Shown: piece by piece, positions 22,031 through 32,162 of the stretch | How positions within the stretch are numbered: position 1 is the first letter of the stretch | Layout of the letters: every line of letters starts with the position of its first letter | Assembly: GCF_000715075.1 (NCBI RefSeq) | Contig: NC_134080.1 | Span: 38,234,758-38,298,757 of the forward strand | Length of the DNA stretch: 64,000 nucleotides | Reading direction: 5' to 3' | Source of the DNA: Nicotiana tabacum | Taxonomy: Eukaryota > Streptophyta > Magnoliopsida > Solanales > Solanaceae | Translations under genes and position numbers: made by a program | Notes under the pieces: model-generated | What the model was told of the DNA's origin: nothing | The model's database searches: none | The model's input: the letters and a program-made list of their open reading frames with translations, nothing else

Positions 22031-22754
22031 GATTTCTAATTATTTGTTGATATGTGAGATACGTTGTTTCTTTCAATTGCATGTTGTCTTTCTATTCTAA
22101 ATCGATAGTTCCCCCGCATCATGTTACCCCTCCCCCCCATACTTGACTGTATATTACTGTTCTTCTCTTCCGCTGTATATAGTTGAATTGCACAGGTTTA
22201 TTTGGTAGTCTGGTCCTAGCCTCGTCACTACTTCATCGAGGTTAGGCTAGGCACTTACCAGCACATGGGGTCGGTTGTGCTGATACTACACTCTGCACTA
22301 TGTGCAGATCCCGGAGCAGCATCATTTGGACCAGATTGGGTGGTTGCCTTCAGTCCACACGGAGATCCAAGGTAGACCTGCAGGCGTCCGCAGGCCCTGG
22401 CATCTCCCTCTATCCCTTTATTCCTGTTTCATTCCTTAATTCAGAAACAGTGTATTGTTTATTTTTGGAATTTGTATGTAGCATTCTTAAATCGTCTGTG
22501 GTACTGTGACACCAGTTCTGGGTGGTCGAGGTTCAAACAGTTGTATTAGACATATATATTCAGATAATTTACTGCATGTCTTCCGCTTATTAAAATTTTT
22601 CGCTGTCCACACGCTTTGGATTTATAATTGTTAAAGAGTATAAAATGGATAAAGAAGCAATTTGTTCAAATAATTGGCTTGCCTAGCTCACATTAGTAGG
22701 CGCTATCACGACTCCCGAGGGTAGAAAATCTGAGTCGTGACACATATGTTTGTC

Positions 22755-24420
22755 TTGTTTTTCTTTTTCTTGGAAGAAATTTTCTAATGTCTGTTTAATT
22801 ATGTCTTCTATTTTCTCTTCTTTTTTTTTTCTTTTTGGAAATTATACTCTTCCTTTTTAATGTTTATCCCTGTGTTAGTGTTCTAGGTAGTCTTCGTCTT
22901 GATGAACCTTCATGTTCACTTTTCGCAAAGTGATAGCCATAAACAGATTTGATGTGTCTTTACCGGTCACCATTTGAACCGGACTAACTCTATCATTATG
23001 CGATACAGTAGATTTTGTTGCATTCATTGGGGAATGCACACCCTTCTTATTCATTTTTTCTTGAGATGGAGAACCCTGTTTTGGACTACTCATCTCCGTG
23101 TCTTGTTGAGAAATAACTTGAGTCTGACATTGTGCTAATTCAAATTTTAATGCATGTATTCTCTATTCTAGTACCTTCACTTGCTTCATCAATCTTGTTT
23201 TTTCATGTACCAGGAGTTCATTCTTCTGGTTTATTCTTTTGAAGGCTTCCGTTATTGATGAGCAATAGTCACAAAATATTATTTTATCGTTGTTGGATGT
23301 TATATTGGAGAATTTTTTATGGGTTTTGTCTGAGTGCTGGAGAGATATAGTAGTTTGGTCCTAGTATTCCTCTTGCATAGTCTAATGCTTTAGTAAAATT
23401 ATTAAAACCTTTGAAAAATGGCTTTTCAAAATCTTTAATAGAGCCTAGTACTTCTAACTAGGTCTGAAAAATACTATTTATCTTACCATGTATAACTACA
23501 TAGTATTTAAATCTTTTTTCTTGATTTTTGTCTGTAAAATACTATCCTAAAGCAGTAAGAGCTGCTATAAAATATTTAGTATTTTTTTAATTATATGCAA
23601 TCCATAAATTATCAATTAGACACCTTTGAGGTCTACTATGACACATTCTGGTAAAACTCTAAATGACATGTTTGACGGTGGAAAAAATATTAAATTATAT
23701 TTTTCAAAACTTATCCTATCTATATTAGTCTGTTTTACAAAAGACTGTGACTTAAAATGAAGGTTACCTAATACTGTCTGCAAGTATTTGTCTGAGGGTA
23801 AGGCTTGAATGCCATTTCCCTTGTCTTTGGTTTTGGGAACTGTTGGTCTGATGCTTTACATGTAAAATATATTTATTAATTGACAGTAATTTTCAGCCTA
23901 CTTAACTGATCTGCGAGATTATTATCTTTTTCTTTAATATGTTCAAAAACTAAATTATATGTTGATATAGTATCAATAAAGTTTAACCATCTTCGTCTAC
24001 TGCTATTCTTTGCATTTATCTTTTGGTGAAACTTAACTATAGCTTCACAATCAGTTCTAATTGTTACTTCTGGTTTATTCAATATATATAGTTTGAAATT
24101 ATTTAGTCCGTAGATTATAGCTAATATTTCTGCATTTATACTGCTCATATTTCCTTTTTCTTTATATTTACCACTTTGGTAAGCGCATATTTTTTTCTGT
24201 ATTTTTATCACTATATTTATTTGATTTTGCTTTCAAAACTGCTCCCCATTCTTCAAAACTTCCGTCTGTTTCTATAATTAAGTAGTCTATTTCTAATGGC
24301 ATATTTAAATCAGGAATATTTTTTTATTTTTTCTTTAATGTTTTGTACCAATTTAATATCTTCTGTATTGAAATGTTTTTGTCCAGTAGAGCCTGTCTTA
24401 GCATATAGCGGTCCTGCTAT
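22755..24420 (-). pseudogene. Endogenous pararetrovirus (Caulimoviridae-type) remnant
   Basis: Minus-strand remnant of a plant DNA pararetrovirus integrated in the genome. The clearest part is an RNase H-like stretch at 23876-24290, with the conserved acidic positions and the terminal Ala-Asp-x-Leu-Ser-Arg-Leu type ending that is typical of caulimovirids and also of gypsy pol. Downstream (22870-23860) a coiled-coil-like and Ser/Pro-rich sequence fits a later viral ORF, but it is full of stops and frameshifts. The remnant abuts the Ogre LTR on one side and the Helitron on the other. The genus is not certain; solendovirus or petuvirus relatives are most likely in Solanaceae. It is non-functional as it stands. 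Confidence 0.6.
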
Positions 24421-24424
24421 TTTT

Positions 24425-25503
24425 TATTTCAAGAAGACTATAATTACGAAAGTGGGAACCCCAAAGTTAAATTACTAAATTACCCCTTTAGTTAACCTAA
24501 TAAATACCCTAATTGATTTATATAAAAAAGACCTAAAAATACAAAGAGACGTTTGCCTTCGGACACTTAATACGAAGAGATTCCTCTTCAGACACTTTTA
24601 ATTTAATACCTCACTTATTAAGATAAAGGAATTCCTTTTTAGTCTCAAATTCCCCTTTAACTCAAATTCCTTTTTAGTCTATTCCAAAATAAATGACACA
24701 TCTCTAAATTTGGAAATAATTTAACTTTAAACTTTTCATTTTACCCATTTTACTCTCTGAGAAGCTTTTATAACCACACAAATATCATGACCTCCAAATT
24801 TAGTTACACTTAATTTAAAAACTTGAATGAAATAGATCTGAGGTAAAGGATTAAAACATGGTCTATTTATTAAGATAAGTGGAATTTGAGATTATATAAT
24901 AGAAGACGTCTTTCAATTTCAAACGTTATAATTGACATCCTTACACATTCCAAATTGCGACTTTAGTTTAAATATGTTTGGCCTACTGTATATGTTACTC
25001 ATGGTGTAACTGTAACGCATTATGTTAACTTGGATGTTGAAAGTTTTTTGATGTTAGAGATGTCAAACTTATTAAAAGTACTTCTTGAATCACTACAGTG
25101 TGACCTTATCAATCGAATTTTTGCACAACTTCAACAAAATATTACTTTTATTCGACAACAACTTCTTGGTATGTATGCAGCAGTGAAAAGGAGGCTACAA
25201 TTTCTTAACGACAAAGCTGAAACTTCAAAATGCGAAATATTTGTCTCATACCCGACATTGCTCATATTCACATTTAAACTAAGTAACTGATATATTTAAA
25301 ACAAGAAAACAATCAAGTTAAATATTCGATATATTAGAAGACAACATCCATATGACGATACATATTAATTATTCTTATAAAAACATGTACTTTGTTTATC
25401 CATATATAATATCTATGCCGAGTTATATAATATACGGTATTGTATTATCAATATTATAAATACAAAGTTTTGATCACGTGCAACGCACGTGCAGAGAAAC
25501 TAG
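24425..25503 (+). mobile_element. Non-autonomous Helitron (5' end uncertain)
   Basis: The 3' end is clear: a perfect hairpin CACGTGC-AAC-GCACGTG (25475-25491), then a short spacer and CTAG at 25500-25503 followed by T, as expected for rolling-circle Helitrons. The 5' part carries AAAGTGGGAACCCCAAAG (from about 24450), which I associate with plant Helitron left regions. The exact TC start is not certain (a TC at about 24428 is possible). No Rep/helicase gene is present. The small open frame at 25030-25290 has no recognisable domain. A Stowaway-like fragment lies at 24666-24830. Confidence 0.55.
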
Positions 25504-25522
25504 TATATATATATATATATAT
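25504..25522. repeat. (AT)n microsatellite
   Basis: An uninterrupted TA dinucleotide run immediately after the Helitron terminus. Confidence 0.9.
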
Positions 25523-26173
25523 CTTACTTATTGAAGTTTATTCTACTTTTTTTTTTGTAGATTTAACATGTAACCTTATATATTAGACTAGCAAATAGGG
25601 AGGAGTAATAAACAAGCAAACTTTTCACAAATTAATGACAAAGAAATCTGTTACTACAAACTGTATGACTCCCTTTGTACCAAAATATTGGCACTTTGGT
25701 CCTTCTGGAAGTGGAAGTTAATTAGAGTAGTACTAATATTTAATTATTTATATGTTTTATCATTTTGATATGCAAAAATTATAACTTACAATCATTGTCG
25801 TAGCTTCTAAATAATTTTCTTTGTCTCAATTTATGTGATAGTGTTTGATTGGATAAAATACTTTAAAAAAAATAATTTTTGAAATTTGTAATTTAAAACA
25901 AGTCATAAATATTTGTGTTACTATAAAGTATAAATCAACAAGTTTAAAATTTAATTTTTTATAAATATAAAATATATTATTCTTTTTTAAATAGACTAAA
26001 ATCGAACAGCAACAGAGTGAGTACTTTTTACTGTACTATAAGTTTGGATTCTTGCCAAAAACTTTTCTTCTACTATAAATACAAAGTTACTCGTAGAAAA
26101 GAAAAGATAAATAAAAAGACAAGACAGAATTGAACCCAAAACATTTATGAGGGGAGTCTTGAGATGTTAATTA
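25523..26173. other. AT-rich spacer with a probable diverged MITE
   Basis: No gene. 25827-26018 begins with TTTGTCTCAATTTATGTGATAG and ends near GAACAGCAACAGAGTGAGTA, resembling a decayed Stowaway-like MITE, but the terminal repeats are too diverged to fix its ends. Confidence 0.45.
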
Positions 26174-26442
26174 CTTCTCCGTTTCATATTAAATGATTTA
26201 CTTTTTTTTAGTCTGTTCCAAAACAAATAATACATTTTTAAATTTGAAAATAATTCAACTTTAAATTCTTTTATTTTATCCATTTACTCTTAATGAGATG
26301 CTTTTATAGTCACACAAATGTCATAACTCCACAAATCTTTTACTCCTTAAACTTTTAAAACCACAAATTTTAAAAATTTTATTCTTTTTTCTTAAACTCC
26401 GTATCAGGTCAAACTACCTCTTCTTAGATGAAATGGAGGGAG
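26174..26442. mobile_element. Stowaway-like MITE
   Basis: Termini CTTCTCCGTTTCAT and ATGAAATGGAGGGAG form an imperfect inverted repeat, flanked on both sides by TA (26172-26173, 26443-26444), the Tc1/mariner target duplication. Length is 269 bp. It has an AT-rich interior and no coding capacity, and is related to the copy at 31433-31681. Confidence 0.8.
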
Positions 26443-26444
26443 TA

Positions 26445-27511
26445 CTAGAGTAGTAGTAGTATAATTTTGCTGGCACACTGACAATGGCCGGTCAACAGAC
26501 AGAAGCAGGGAAACTCAAGACTGAAAGAGCTTATTGTTTTGATTTCCAATATCTACCAATCCCATACTTACTGGTTATTTTTAGCCACGTCTGACCTTTA
26601 CCGGATTTAACTGAACCTATAAATTTATATGTAAAAGTTTATTAATATTGAACCTTAAATAGATTTTTTAAATATAAGAATTCAATAATAAAAATCTTAA
26701 AAACTAAACACATAAAGATTAAATTTTAACCTTTACTTCTTTAAATGTATTTGAACCTAAGAAAAGTATAGTAGAGAATAGATTGGAAAAGGGCAGAAGT
26801 AAATGAAAAATAAAAGTGGACTTCCAAAAGATAAGGGCGCATGCACTAGATTCGTTACTTCAGGTTCACGAGGCTGACTTCTATTTGGAGACAGCAGTCC
26901 GTGGAATTTGTTGATCAGTTTCATCACCCCCCACCCCCATATGCACATCCACACATCGCCTTCTCTACCATTTTACTTCACTATTTTTAGGTCCTGAAGT
27001 GTCACGTCACCGTACAAAAAAGTTATACGTACTATACTTTTGCTGAAGTATAACTTGAACTCGAGTCCGAAATTCGTGGGCTTTAAGTGTATTTTTTTTT
27101 AAAAAAAATGTCTAGTTTTTTGAAAATTACTATATTTTTAAAGCTTGCAATGGCTAGATTTTTGACTTATTTAATAAACTTAAATGTTACTATGTTAAAA
27201 TAAAAATTAGAAAACAAAGTAAAAAATTATAAAATATTAAAACAAAAGACTTGTAATGAAATATTCTAGTAATTCTAAATTTATAATAGATTTATAATTT
27301 ATTTAATATAATTTCAAAGTATTAACTATTAAGTAACTAAGACAATTCATAAATAAAATTCAACGCTTAGAGCCTTTTATTTTATTAATAGAACTTTCAA
27401 ATCTCAAATACAAATGAAATTCTTTTGAAGAGCACATAATCGACGCAGCCACCTTCTAGGAAAGGTTCTGTTTGAACTAGGCCTTTTAGTAGCCAATTAC
27501 AAATTATCATA
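26445..27511. other. AT-rich spacer
   Basis: I see no gene and no clear element ends. Any left terminus of the hAT element should fall here, but I could not find a match to its right-hand side. Confidence 0.5.
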
Positions 27512-29816
27512 CTAATATTTGTAAGCTCTTATATAGCTTCTTTGTAACTTATCAATAATATCTCTCGGACATTCTGTTGGAATTGGCAATGTTGATTGAT
27601 GTTCCATGAGCTCCATGTCGTCATAGCTCCCAGTAGTTAGTATCTCATTGTATTCTTCTTCTTCCCTAGTGGTTAATTTTTCAAAACCAAGATTTCTTCT
27701 TTTTGCATTAATCCAATCTCTGAATAATACGGAAATCTCTAGAGTGTCCTCCGCTAATGAATGTCTATGATCTTCAATTTGAAATCTACCACTCTCCGAT
27801 GCTACTGATGATGCTTGAATAGTCAGGATATCTTGGGCCATAATTGAAAGTATTGGAAAAGCCTTGCCACGCTCCCTCCACCATGACAAAAGTTGTTCCT
27901 TGCCTTCTTCGTCTTTAATATTTTCCAATCCTTGATTAAGATAAGAATCAAGTTCATCATCAATAGAGGAATCAAAACCTGTTATATCATCCATATCTTC
28001 CCATAAAACTTCTGCTTTAGAGTCTAGACTTAGAAGTAGAAGGAGCAGTTTCACAACCAGTTGTATCCATAGATTTATATTTATCAAACATTGATCTAGC
28101 ATAAGAATATATGCTAGCTTGGCAGTTTTCGAGAGATGGTTGTTCATTTTCTTGAATTTCTAAATTCTCATAAATTTTACGAACAAGTCCCTTTGCACCT
28201 CTTAGTTTTAAAGATGGGTTAAGTAGAGTAGAAATTAAATAAACTTCGGGAATAGGGAAAAAATACTTTTTAAATTTTAAAATCATTTGTTTAATTGTCG
28301 GTGCATAAGTTGGATTTATTTTATACTTACCAAATACAACAGAAATTCCACAAATATACCATAATATTTGTGTAACAGTAGGATAATATATACCAGAAAA
28401 TTGTTTTGTAGCATAATAAAAATTTTCTAAAAATTTAGTAAGCTCTCTGATCTCATTCCAATCAGAATCAACAATTTAATCAACAGGGTGAGCATTATGC
28501 ATATTAAATATTTTTTGGATTGGCACCCGATAATCATAAGCAACTTTAAGCATTTCGTAAGTAGAATTCCACCTAGTACAAACATCTTTTGGAACTTTTC
28601 TAAATGGAAGGTTAGCACTAGCACATTGTTGAGCAAATTCACGAATTCTACTTTGTTTATGAGCACGAAAAATATAGCCACAAGCATGTTGTATTTTACT
28701 ACAAGCATCAGAAAATAAATTAAGACCATCTTTTACAACCAAGTTAAAAATATGGCATGCACATCTAACATGAAAAATTGTTGGATTAATTGGACAAAGT
28801 CTAGATTTTAAGCTATTTGCTGCGGTTGTGTTAGAAGAAGCATTATCTAAGGTGATAGTTAAAACTTGATTAATGAGTCCATAAAAATCAAGTATTTGTA
28901 GAACAGTAGTTGCAATATATGCTCCAGTGTGTTTTGAATCAACAAATTTATAACCGATAATACGTTTTTGCAAGTTCCAGTGATGATCAACCCAATGACA
29001 TGTAACAGTTAAATAATCACAACCATTAGGACTACGACCTATATCAGATGTGATAGACACTTTACAATCTAAGTGAAAAAATACACAACGAATATACTGA
29101 AGATATTCGGTTTGAAATTTAAAAATATCATTTCTAACCGTGGTCTTAGGAAAACCTTGAAAAGCAGGATTATATGTTTCTTGTATATAATGCACAAAAG
29201 CATGGTGAGAAGGGAAAGTAAAAGGTAAGTCACAGACAGCCACCATTTTTGCTAAGTTCTCACGATCTCTATCTTTGTTATATTTGCGTAAAACATGACC
29301 AAAAGCAGGGTCAAGTTGTTGTTGAATTTGATTAGAAGCAAATCCACTAGGAGTGTTAGTACTGATGGTAAGATCTATAATTTTTCCGGCTTCTATGTTA
29401 GCTAGTATCCATAAAGATTTGTGATCCATTATTAAGTGTCTACTTAAACCCCTCGTCCCACCACTTGTTGTGTGTGCAAATACTTGCTTACATTTTTCAC
29501 ATATAGCATGATGATTGACTTTATCATGTTTAAAAAATTTCCATACAAGTGATGTTTTGGGACATTCAGCCTTAGGCTTACCCCTTATAGGGGGTACATG
29601 GGGTAAAACTCCAGACTGAGATTGACTCTGAGTTGGAGCTTGTGTTGCGGGACTAGTGGGTGTTTCATCTAATTCTTCTTCCTCATTTTCTTCATCCTCA
29701 AAAAAAATATCATTGCCAAATTGTCTTTTTAAAGTTTCATGATCTAATTGTTCTCCAACATGAACATCATAAAATGTGGGGGGGGGGGTGTTGGGAAAAT
29801 GAAGTTTCATCAACAT
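27512..29816 (-). pseudogene. hAT superfamily transposase
   Basis: DNA transposase of the Ac-like (hAT) superfamily, related to plant BED-finger/RICESLEEPER-type proteins. It starts with an acidic N-terminus, then a BED zinc finger (about residues 65-120: VWKFFKHD, CEKCKQ, HLIMDH). Next is the transposase core (CDLPFTFPSHHAFVHYI, SITSDIGRSPNG, ITLDNASSN, RCACHIFNL, TRWNSTYEML), and finally the hAT C-terminal dimerisation region (LLSWWRERGKAFPILSIMAQDIL, SESGRF). TAA at 28476-28478 interrupts the core in frame, and a frameshift near 28017-28030 displaces the C-terminal domain. The frame at 28427-28729 is a shadow. Otherwise well preserved, so the inactivation is not old. Confidence 0.88.
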
Positions 29817-30535
29817 GAGTCATTTCATCAATATGCTTTCTAATTCTAGGTCTAGGAGAAGGGTTAAGATTAGGATTACTACTACTTTCACCTTTACTAT
29901 TTTTTTTACTGTTTTTTTAAAAATACCAAATACATTTTTAAGTGTCATAATTTAAATACGAAATTAAATTAAAAAAGCTAACACAAATATTAAACACACA
30001 AATGAAATACGAAAATATAACACGTAAAGTAAACACAAACATTAAGCACTAAAATGATACGCAAAAATTATATATTAAAATTAGGAGATGGAACGAGTGC
30101 ACCGTGATTAAATAATGAAACTTGAAGAAATTGCCAAAAATATTGCTCCAAATACTTGACGAATTAATTTGAAGCTTGAAAGTTGCTCCAAAAAAATTTC
30201 CCAAATACTTGAAAGTTATCACTTGATACTTGATAGTTGATAGTTGATACTTGATAGTAACAAAATTGAGAGAATAATATAGAATATAGATAGAATATTA
30301 GAGTGTAAGAGATTTGAGAGAGAAGATTGATTTTTCATGGGAAAAAATGAAGAAGAATGGGGGTATTTATAGTAGAAAATAGGGCCAAAGTGTAATTTAA
30401 TAAACTTAGGGGTTATATTAAAAGTTTGAGGGGGTAGGGGTGTTTCGGGGAGGGGGGTAGGGGCTGTTTGGACCGTTGGCAACGACTATTTTTGCAATTT
30501 AAGTCGTTGCCCAACGACTAGTTTTTTTTAAAAAA
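29817..30535. other. 5' flank of hAT transposase gene
   Basis: AT-rich and non-coding; a likely promoter/5' UTR of the transposase. It includes TTGATAGTTGATA short repeats at about 30226-30256. Confidence 0.45.
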
Positions 30536-30830
30536 AAACTGGCGGGACGGGACGGGACGCGGGACGGGATGCGGGACGCGGGACGGGGCGCGGGACGCGG
30601 GACGGGACGGGACGCGGGACGCGGGACGGGACGGGACGGGACGGGACGCGGGACGCGGGACGGGACGGGACGGGACGCGGGACGCGTGACGGGACGGGAC
30701 GGGACAGGATGGGACAAACGGGACGAAATGGTCGTCCCGTCCCATCCCGTGTTCCGTTTAACATTGGCCCATCCCATTTAACTTGAAGCGGGACGGGACG
30801 GGACACGAGACGGGACGGGACGTTGGACAG
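30536..30830. repeat. GC-rich GGGAC/GGGACGC minisatellite
   Basis: A run of GGGACGGGACGCGGGACG units, strongly CpG-rich in an AT-rich setting. It is followed by an inverted segment (GTCGTCCCGTCCCATCCCGT from 30731) and further direct units to 30830. It lies upstream of the hAT transposase, where hAT elements carry subterminal transposase-binding repeats. Its right edge TTGGACAGCCATA resembles a hAT terminus (rc TATGGCTGTCCAA). Confidence 0.8.
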
Positions 30831-31432
30831 CCATAAGTATAACTAAACTCCCCCCCCCCAAAAAAAATAATATTAATTAAACAATTTAGAAAAAAATCCA
30901 TTTATTCGGTAAGGTTTCAAAATTTGTTCAGGCACAATTCAACATTTCTTAGTTATACTCCGTTTTCATTTTTTTTGTTTGAGTACATCTTTATTATTAG
31001 CAAATTGTCTTGTACTTGCCCTTATCACTAGCGGAGACGGACTACATGTGTTCAAATTTTTTGAGAAAAAGGGTCTAAATTTACCTTTTAACATTTGACT
31101 ATAGTTTTGAATTACCCTCAGGTTGAAGTTCTATTAGGAGTCGAAGGATAAATATGAGACTTCTTTTTCTAAATATAGAGTTATAGTATGTTTGGCCGTG
31201 CTTCTTTTTTATCAAAAGTGCTTTTTTGAAAGTTATAGTGTTTTGCCTAAGCTAAGGAAAAAAATGCTTTGAGCAGAAGCAGAAACAGTTTTTGAGAAGC
31301 AAAAAAAATAGTTTCTCACCAAAAGCACCTTTTTAAAAGTAATTTTGAGAAAAATATACCTAGAAGCTGGTCACACACTAATTGATGCTCAAAAGTGCTA
31401 GCTAAAATACAAATTGTTTCTCACTAAAATCA
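30831..31432. other. Spacer, possibly another non-autonomous element
   Basis: No gene. 31190-31430 (GTTTGGCCGTGCTTC... AAAAGTGCT motifs) looks like a dispersed Solanaceae repeat, but I cannot place its ends. Confidence 0.35.
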
Positions 31433-31681
31433 CTCCCTCTGTTCCAGTTTATGTGAACCTATTTCCTTTTTGGTCCGTTTCAAAAATAATGACTCCTTTC
31501 TAAATTTGGTAACAATTTAGTTTAAACTTACAATTCTAGCCTTAATGAGACTCTTTTATAACCACATAAATACTGTGGGTCCCCTTTTAACTTGTTTAAG
31601 ACCACAAATTTCAAAAGTCTTTATTTTTTCTTAAACTCCGTGCCCGGTCAAACAGGTTCACATAAATTAGAACGGAGCGAG
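31433..31681. mobile_element. Stowaway-like MITE (complete copy)
   Basis: Termini CTCCCTCTGTTCCAGTTTAT and, at the other end, the complement of ATAAATTAGAACGGAGCGAG; TA follows on the right, while the left TA is mutated to CA. Its 3' two thirds were duplicated together with the adjacent LTR and recur at 40593-40771. Confidence 0.8.
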
Positions 31682-31700
31682 TACTATTTTAAAAGTACGA

Positions 31701-32026
31701 TGTTACGAGTCTATAAATATGAGAAGGGCATAGTAGTAGTAGTCAATTTCGGGGGAAAAGTTAGTTAGGCGGTTAGACAATGTTAGTGGGGGGGAGGGCG
31801 GAGCTGACATTCTGTTAGAAGAGAATCTCGACCAGGGAATATAAGGAAATAAGCTCCGTTGTAATATTTATTCAAACTTAATACAATAACACTTTTCTCT
31901 CTAACCTTTCTTTGTGTCCTTAGTTCTCTTCCAAGAACAGGGTAGCTGTAGATTGTTCACGAACTATTCTCTCAATTGGCTCTTTAGATTTACAGATTTG
32001 TACTTAATTCAATTAGGTATATAACA
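31701..32026 (+). repeat. Reina 5' LTR, duplicate copy 1
   Basis: 326 bp, TGTTACGAG...ATATAACA, about 97 percent identical to 40791-41108. TATA box TATAAATA near 31713. It is followed by the same leader ATGGAACTAGAGCGACGG as copy 2. Confidence 0.88.
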
Positions 32027-32162
32027 ATGGAACTAGAGCGACGGTCTTGGGCAAAATTATGTCAGAGATGATGAGCAGAAACGGCGAAATCCGACGGGAA
32101 TTGGATGAGCTCCGCGAGAAAATTTGTTCCATGGCAGAAAAACATGATGAACATGTTCGAAC

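Larger units (their letters stand above)
1..22742 (-). mobile_element. Ogre-like (Tat lineage) Ty3/gypsy LTR retrotransposon, left end outside window
   Basis: A very large minus-strand element. Read on the minus strand the order is 5' LTR (16738-22742), primer binding site, extra ORF1, gag, protease with G-patch, an intron, RT, RNase H, second RNase H, integrase, a long 3' non-coding region with tandem repeats, and 3' LTR (entering the window at 1-2161). An ORF upstream of gag, an intron between protease and RT, a tRNA-Arg-type primer site and a tandem repeat in the 3' untranslated region are the recognised hallmarks of Ogre elements. At least 10 in-frame stops and one frameshift interrupt the ORFs, so it cannot be autonomous. 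About 33 substitutions separate the two LTRs over their shared 2.15 kb (counted by eye), roughly 1.5 percent, so the insertion is young. Confidence 0.88.
16738..22742 (-). repeat. Ogre-like 5' LTR (6.0 kb as delimited)
   Basis: The inner edge is certain: TGTCACACC abuts the primer site. The outer edge is taken at 22742 because GTGACA mirrors TGTCAC at the inner edge and non-LTR sequence (a pararetrovirus remnant) follows. However, only 18380-20526 is matched by the left LTR in this window. The part 20527-22742 has the look of the 3' half of a plus-oriented gypsy LTR (repeated TTGCCGGGA blocks at 21580-21700, CACGAAGGGTGATG repeats at 21768-22020). It could therefore belong to another element into which the Ogre inserted. 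Small open frames here are not convincing genes. Confidence 0.65.

Noticed and set aside
25030..25290. 86-codon frame in the Helitron
   Set aside because: No Rep or helicase motif; composition like the surrounding DNA. It could be a captured exon but nothing supports that.
27512..28147. C-terminal hAT frame as a separate gene
   Set aside because: It continues the transposase after a frameshift and contains the hAT dimerisation region; it is one broken gene.
30499..30806. Overlapping Arg/Pro/Ser-rich open frames across the GGGAC repeat
   Set aside because: They are translations of a tandem repeat in several frames, not genes.
26400..30850. Complete hAT element with matching terminal repeats
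   Set aside because: A terminus-like TTGGACAGCCATA is present at about 30823, but I could not find its partner or an 8-base TSD on the left.
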